Source: Flagellimonas profundi (lineage in GTDB: Bacteria; Bacteroidota; Bacteroidia; Flavobacteriales; Flavobacteriaceae). From it: a DNA stretch of 64,000 nt. Positions 61,173-64,000 of this stretch are shown here, in pieces (within the stretch, counting starts at the first letter, position 1; the number at the start of each line of letters is the position of its first letter). The stretch is from positions 420,455-484,454 of the forward strand of contig NZ_JAFLNM010000002.1 in NCBI RefSeq assembly GCF_017313275.1, given 5' to 3'. Position numbers and translations under genes: made by a program. A model generated the notes under the pieces. That model did not search any database and was not told the origin of the DNA. It was given only the letters and a program-made list of their open reading frames with translations.

Positions 61173-62009
61173 GGTCGGTCTTGCTACAATAATTCCAATA
61201 TTGCTTTTGATGTTTTTGAGGTAATCTGCCAAAGGCAATTCAGAAATTTCCACTTCCCCGTTTTTACTGGAGGCATGCAATAAATGCAACCTTCCATCCG
61301 GTTGGTGGATGGCAATTCCCGTATGTGTCACGTCCAATCCCTTTATGGAGGTGGCCAGGGCGATGATATCCCCTGACTTGATGAGCTGTTCTTTGCTTTC
61401 GATTTGTTTCTGTGGTAAATAGTGGAGCTTTTCCTTGGCAAGTTCCTTTTCCACAGCTAACATCGCTTCAAAGTTTTCATCGCTGGCCAAAAAAGGATAT
61501 AGGTTACGGTGGGTGCCCATAAAATTAATGGGTTTTTCTAGCTCTATTCCTCCCAGTTCGGCAGTAATGTCCTTTAACAATCCTTTTTTCTCGTTGTTGC
61601 GTATCCATTCGGTAAAGTAATGCAAACGAGAGGGATACCCGTCTAAATTGCCATTCCTATACCTAACGGTCTCTAGGTTGCTCGTAAAATTTTCAAAATC
61701 TTTTTGCTGTTTTTCCAGCATCAGGCTAAATGCCATTACATTTTCAACAAAGGTGGTACAATCCAACCCGCCAAAATTCACGACCAAGGTTTCTTTGTCC
61801 CCGACCTCGAGCGTTTTTTCTACATATGGTGTTCCCAAAAAGGATTGACCTACCAAGGCTATGGTGTCGCCCAGACTGGAGGCTCTTATTTTCTCCAAAT
61901 CCGAGATCTTGACCTCAAAAAGCGATTTGTCCTCGGGAGAACATGTAATCTGTTGGGCATTGGCATAGGTGGCCAAAATCAAAAAAAGCACAAAAAATCT
62001 ATTCCTCAT
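61158..62009 (-). CDS. DUF1460 protein, N-acetylmuramoyl-L-alanine amidase-like
   Basis: From the ATG at 62009 the protein is 283 residues with a signal peptide (MRNRFFVLFLILATYANAQQ). DUF1460 proteins have a cysteine-peptidase (NlpC/P60-like) fold; the likely nucleophile is in VNFGGLDCTTFVENV near residue 90 and a histidine is in VTHTGIAIHQ near 240. The role is peptidoglycan trimming in the periplasm. It overlaps the mscS stop by 11 bases, so both share a transcript. Confidence 0.88.
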   Translation of the reverse strand: MRNRFFVLFLILATYANAQQITCSPEDKSLFEVKISDLEKIRASSLGDTIALVGQSFLGTPYVEKTLEVGDKETLVVNFGGLDCTTFVENVMAFSLMLEKQQKDFENFTSNLETVRYRNGNLDGYPSRLHYFTEWIRNNEKKGLLKDITAELGGIELEKPINFMGTHRNLYPFLASDENFEAMLAVEKELAKEKLHYLPQKQIESKEQLIKSGDIIALATSIKGLDVTHTGIAIHQPDGRLHLLHASSKNGEVEISELPLADYLKNIKSNIGIIVARPTLLSL

Positions 62010-63069
62010 TATCGTTGTCTTTACGTTCAACCGTCAATCTCGTGGTCCTTGCAATGCTTTCTGGATAGTTTTCCTGAAGATATACGATCAGTTTTTCCCG
62101 GACGTGCACCCTCAAATCCCAGGCAGTAGGGGAATCCTTCGCACTTACTAGCGTTCTTAGCTCTACATAATTGGGCTTGGTATCCGTAACCTGTACCACA
62201 TTTACGTTACCGTCCCAGAGATCGGTATTTTTCAATATACGTGTTTGTTCTTCGCGTATTTTATCAAAGGGAACATTGTAATCCACATATAAAAAAACGG
62301 TTCCCATAAGTTCCGAGGAGGTTTTGGTCCAGTTCTGGAAAGGTTGGTTGATAAAATAGGGGGTCGGGACGATCAAGCGTCTTTTATCCCAAATGCTCAC
62401 CACCACATAGGTTAGCGTAATTTCCTCAATTCGGCCCCATTCACCTTCAACGATCACCACATCATCCAGCTTTATGGGTTGAGCGACCGCTATTTGGATT
62501 CCAGCTAAAATGGTACCGATAAATTGCTGGGCAGAAAATCCAATAATGATTCCCGCCACACCTGCAGAGGCAAAAATACTGATGCCCACTTCACGGATTT
62601 CCTCAAAACTCATCAACGTAAATCCAATACCAAGTAGCACGATGATGAAAATAAAAATACGTTCCAGAATGGTAAATTGGGTATATACTTTGCGTGCCTT
62701 GAGATTGTCGATTTCTCCAATGTCGTAATTGCTGATCACAACTTTTTTAATGATTTTGATCAAAGCGATCATTACCCAGGCCATGGCAAAAATAAAAAGG
62801 ATCGTACTCGCTTTTCTGAACCAGAAACCTGCATCCTCAAGACTCAAAATTTCCCTTAGGGCCTTTAATCGGAGCAATACGGAGACAAAAATCAAAATCA
62901 AGGGAAATGCCAAGCGTTTAAAAGCACTTTTGGGCAAGAGGTATTTTGGATTTTTGCCCAAACGCTTTAACACTACCGAGGTACTCCAATAGAGAATAAT
63001 GAGCACTAGCAGGGCAACACCCAAGTAGATGAGGGATTCTTTGGAAACATTGTTATAGAAGGACTCCAT
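61999..63069 (-). CDS. MscS-family mechanosensitive channel
   Basis: The 356-residue protein has about five hydrophobic helices in the first 200 residues, then the pore-lining pattern GISIFASAGVAGIIIGFSAQ near 170-189 and the MscS beta domain (QPIKLDDVVIVEGEWGRIEE near 200-219). Such channels open under membrane tension on sudden dilution. It is upstream of and overlapping the DUF1460 gene. A -7 promoter element ends only 4 bases ahead of its ATG. Confidence 0.93.
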   Translation of the reverse strand: MESFYNNVSKESLIYLGVALLVLIILYWSTSVVLKRLGKNPKYLLPKSAFKRLAFPLILIFVSVLLRLKALREILSLEDAGFWFRKASTILFIFAMAWVMIALIKIIKKVVISNYDIGEIDNLKARKVYTQFTILERIFIFIIVLLGIGFTLMSFEEIREVGISIFASAGVAGIIIGFSAQQFIGTILAGIQIAVAQPIKLDDVVIVEGEWGRIEEITLTYVVVSIWDKRRLIVPTPYFINQPFQNWTKTSSELMGTVFLYVDYNVPFDKIREEQTRILKNTDLWDGNVNVVQVTDTKPNYVELRTLVSAKDSPTAWDLRVHVREKLIVYLQENYPESIARTTRLTVERKDNDNEE

Positions 63070-63073
63070 ATTC

Positions 63074-63081
63074 CAAAAATA
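63074..63081 (-). promoter_or_regulatory. Bacteroidota -7 element directly before mscS
   Basis: On the minus strand TATTTTTG is followed by four bases and the mscS ATG, the same spacing as at plsC (1439) and thiL (31797). Confidence 0.4.
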
Positions 63082-63214
63082 AGACAGAAATACCCAAGGA
63101 AGGAAGATTGCTTAAACAAAATCGAGAAACATTATTTCATCATAAGAAAGTATTTTGATGAGGAAAAGGTGAAGTCCACTTCGTGTTGTATTTTAGCGGC
63201 CTAAACTAAAAGCC

Positions 63215-64000
63215 GTGAAAAAAGGAGTTTTATTGGTCAATTTGGGTTCTCCGGATAGCCCTACCGCAAAGGACGTAAAGCCATATTTGGATGAATTTTT
63301 GATGGACGAACGTGTTATTGATGTGAATCCCATTTTGAGGAACATTATCGTTCGCGGAATAATTTTGAACACCCGTCCCAAAAAATCGGCCGAGGCCTAT
63401 TCTAAAATTTGGTGGGAGGAAGGCTCCCCATTGATCATCCTTTCCGAAAGATTTACGGAAAAAGTGCAAAAGCATACAGACCTGCCCGTGGCTCTTGGAA
63501 TGCGTTACGGTTCCATGTCCATTAAAGAAGGATTGCAAGAGTTAAAGGATAAAGGTGTTGATGAGGTCTTCTTGGTGCCCTTGTATCCGCATTATGCCAT
63601 GTCTTCTTATGAAACGGTTGTTGTAAAGGCATTGGAGGTACAACAACAGGATTTTCCGGAAATGCAGGTGACCACATTGCCCGCCTTTTACAGTAACCCG
63701 GATTACATCAAGGTTTTATCAAAAAGTATTGCCGAAGGGCTTAAGGGTTTTGATTACGACCATATCCTTTTCTCTTATCACGGAATTCCCGAAAGGCATA
63801 TCAAAAAATCGGACCCGACCAAGTTCCATTGCCAGTTGAACGGGCAGTGCTGCAAAATCAACTCTGTGGCGCACCATACTTGTTACAGGCACCAATGCTA
63901 CGATACCACCGAATTGGTAAAAAAAGAGCTTGGACTGCCCGAGGATAAAGTGAGCACCTCTTTCCAATCCAGATTGGGCAGTGACCCATGGTTGCAACCC
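63215..64000 (+). CDS. hemH: Ferrochelatase, 3' end beyond the window
   Basis: HemH inserts iron into protoporphyrin IX, the last step of heme synthesis. The 262 visible residues start at a GTG (KKGVLLVNLGSPDSPTAKDV). The active-site histidine is in LFSYHGIPERH near residue 190. Between it and FQSRLGSDPW lies a cysteine-rich segment (CQLNGQCCKIN ... CYRHQCYDTT) that could hold a metal cluster. The frame is open to the edge, so the last part is missing. The other heme genes lie at 52.2-59.3 kb. Confidence 0.94.
   Translation, partial: MKKGVLLVNLGSPDSPTAKDVKPYLDEFLMDERVIDVNPILRNIIVRGIILNTRPKKSAEAYSKIWWEEGSPLIILSERFTEKVQKHTDLPVALGMRYGSMSIKEGLQELKDKGVDEVFLVPLYPHYAMSSYETVVVKALEVQQQDFPEMQVTTLPAFYSNPDYIKVLSKSIAEGLKGFDYDHILFSYHGIPERHIKKSDPTKFHCQLNGQCCKINSVAHHTCYRHQCYDTTELVKKELGLPEDKVSTSFQSRLGSDPWLQP

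Noticed and set aside
1..64000. tRNA, rRNA, CRISPR arrays, insertion sequences, integrases and restriction systems
   Set aside because: I looked for them by eye in all gaps and saw none; a covariance-model search would be needed to exclude small RNAs.

Overview
The window looks like a chromosomal segment of a marine-type member of the Flavobacteriaceae (Bacteroidota), perhaps close to Muricauda/Flagellimonas; the genus is an inference from gene content and style. The family-level evidence is a gliding-motility lipoprotein (GldH), a type IX secretion (T9SS) sorting domain on a subtilase, a three-gene succinate dehydrogenase with a one-piece cytochrome b subunit, DUF2480 and TIGR03643 genes behind a SUF operon, BrnQ, a hem cluster of flavobacterial layout, and promoters of the Bacteroidota type (TTTG, about 20 bases, TAnnTTTG). 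No rRNA, tRNA, CRISPR array, transposase or integrase gene was seen.

Layout. 0-8.4 kb: tandem intergenic repeats, trpS, an acyltransferase, a GAF/LytS-like kinase with a worn C-terminus, an ECF sigma operon (lipoprotein, sigma factor, and a protein with an inner-membrane helix plus an outer-membrane barrel), recA and trhO. 8.5-12.5 kb: ricT, gldH and a class A penicillin-binding protein in one tight operon. 12.5-18 kb: a 3-oxoacid CoA-transferase operon interrupted by a four-helix-bundle gene, a stand-alone small transcription unit, a GNAT gene, a divergent regulator pair with a palindromic operator, an aminotransferase and an orphan Vsr-like endonuclease. 18-30 kb: sdhCAB, rimK-like, pepP, several small hypothetical genes, an esterase, a methyltransferase and brnQ. 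30-40 kb: thiL and a long SUF iron-sulfur operon (iscA-like, sufB, C, D, S, E, T, TIGR03643, four-helix bundle, DUF2480), then an outer-membrane protein. 40-48 kb: hflX, a secreted M14 peptidase, an endonuclease/exonuclease/phosphatase protein and a T9SS subtilase. 48.5-59.3 kb: one nearly unbroken minus-strand run hemA-C-D-E-(DUF6973-like)-hemF-phzF-hemB-serine hydrolase-CNNM-MGMT-exonuclease. 59.5-64 kb: an AraC regulator divergent from hemA, ThuA-like, DUF1460, MscS and the start of hemH.

How it fits together. Most of the window is core metabolism. The SUF operon supplies iron-sulfur clusters (SdhB is a likely client), and hemA-H makes the heme that the SdhC cytochrome b needs. Novelty is concentrated in small pieces: the three-gene ECF/trans-envelope system, the palindrome-controlled XRE-S24 switch, the zinc-less orphan Vsr, two four-helix-bundle genes dropped into or behind core operons, a roughly 240-base orphan transcription unit, palindromic repeats inside and between operons, and a DUF6973-like gene translationally coupled inside the heme operon. 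I did not find a clear large undescribed defence or biosynthetic system; the ECF/trans-envelope operon is the closest candidate.
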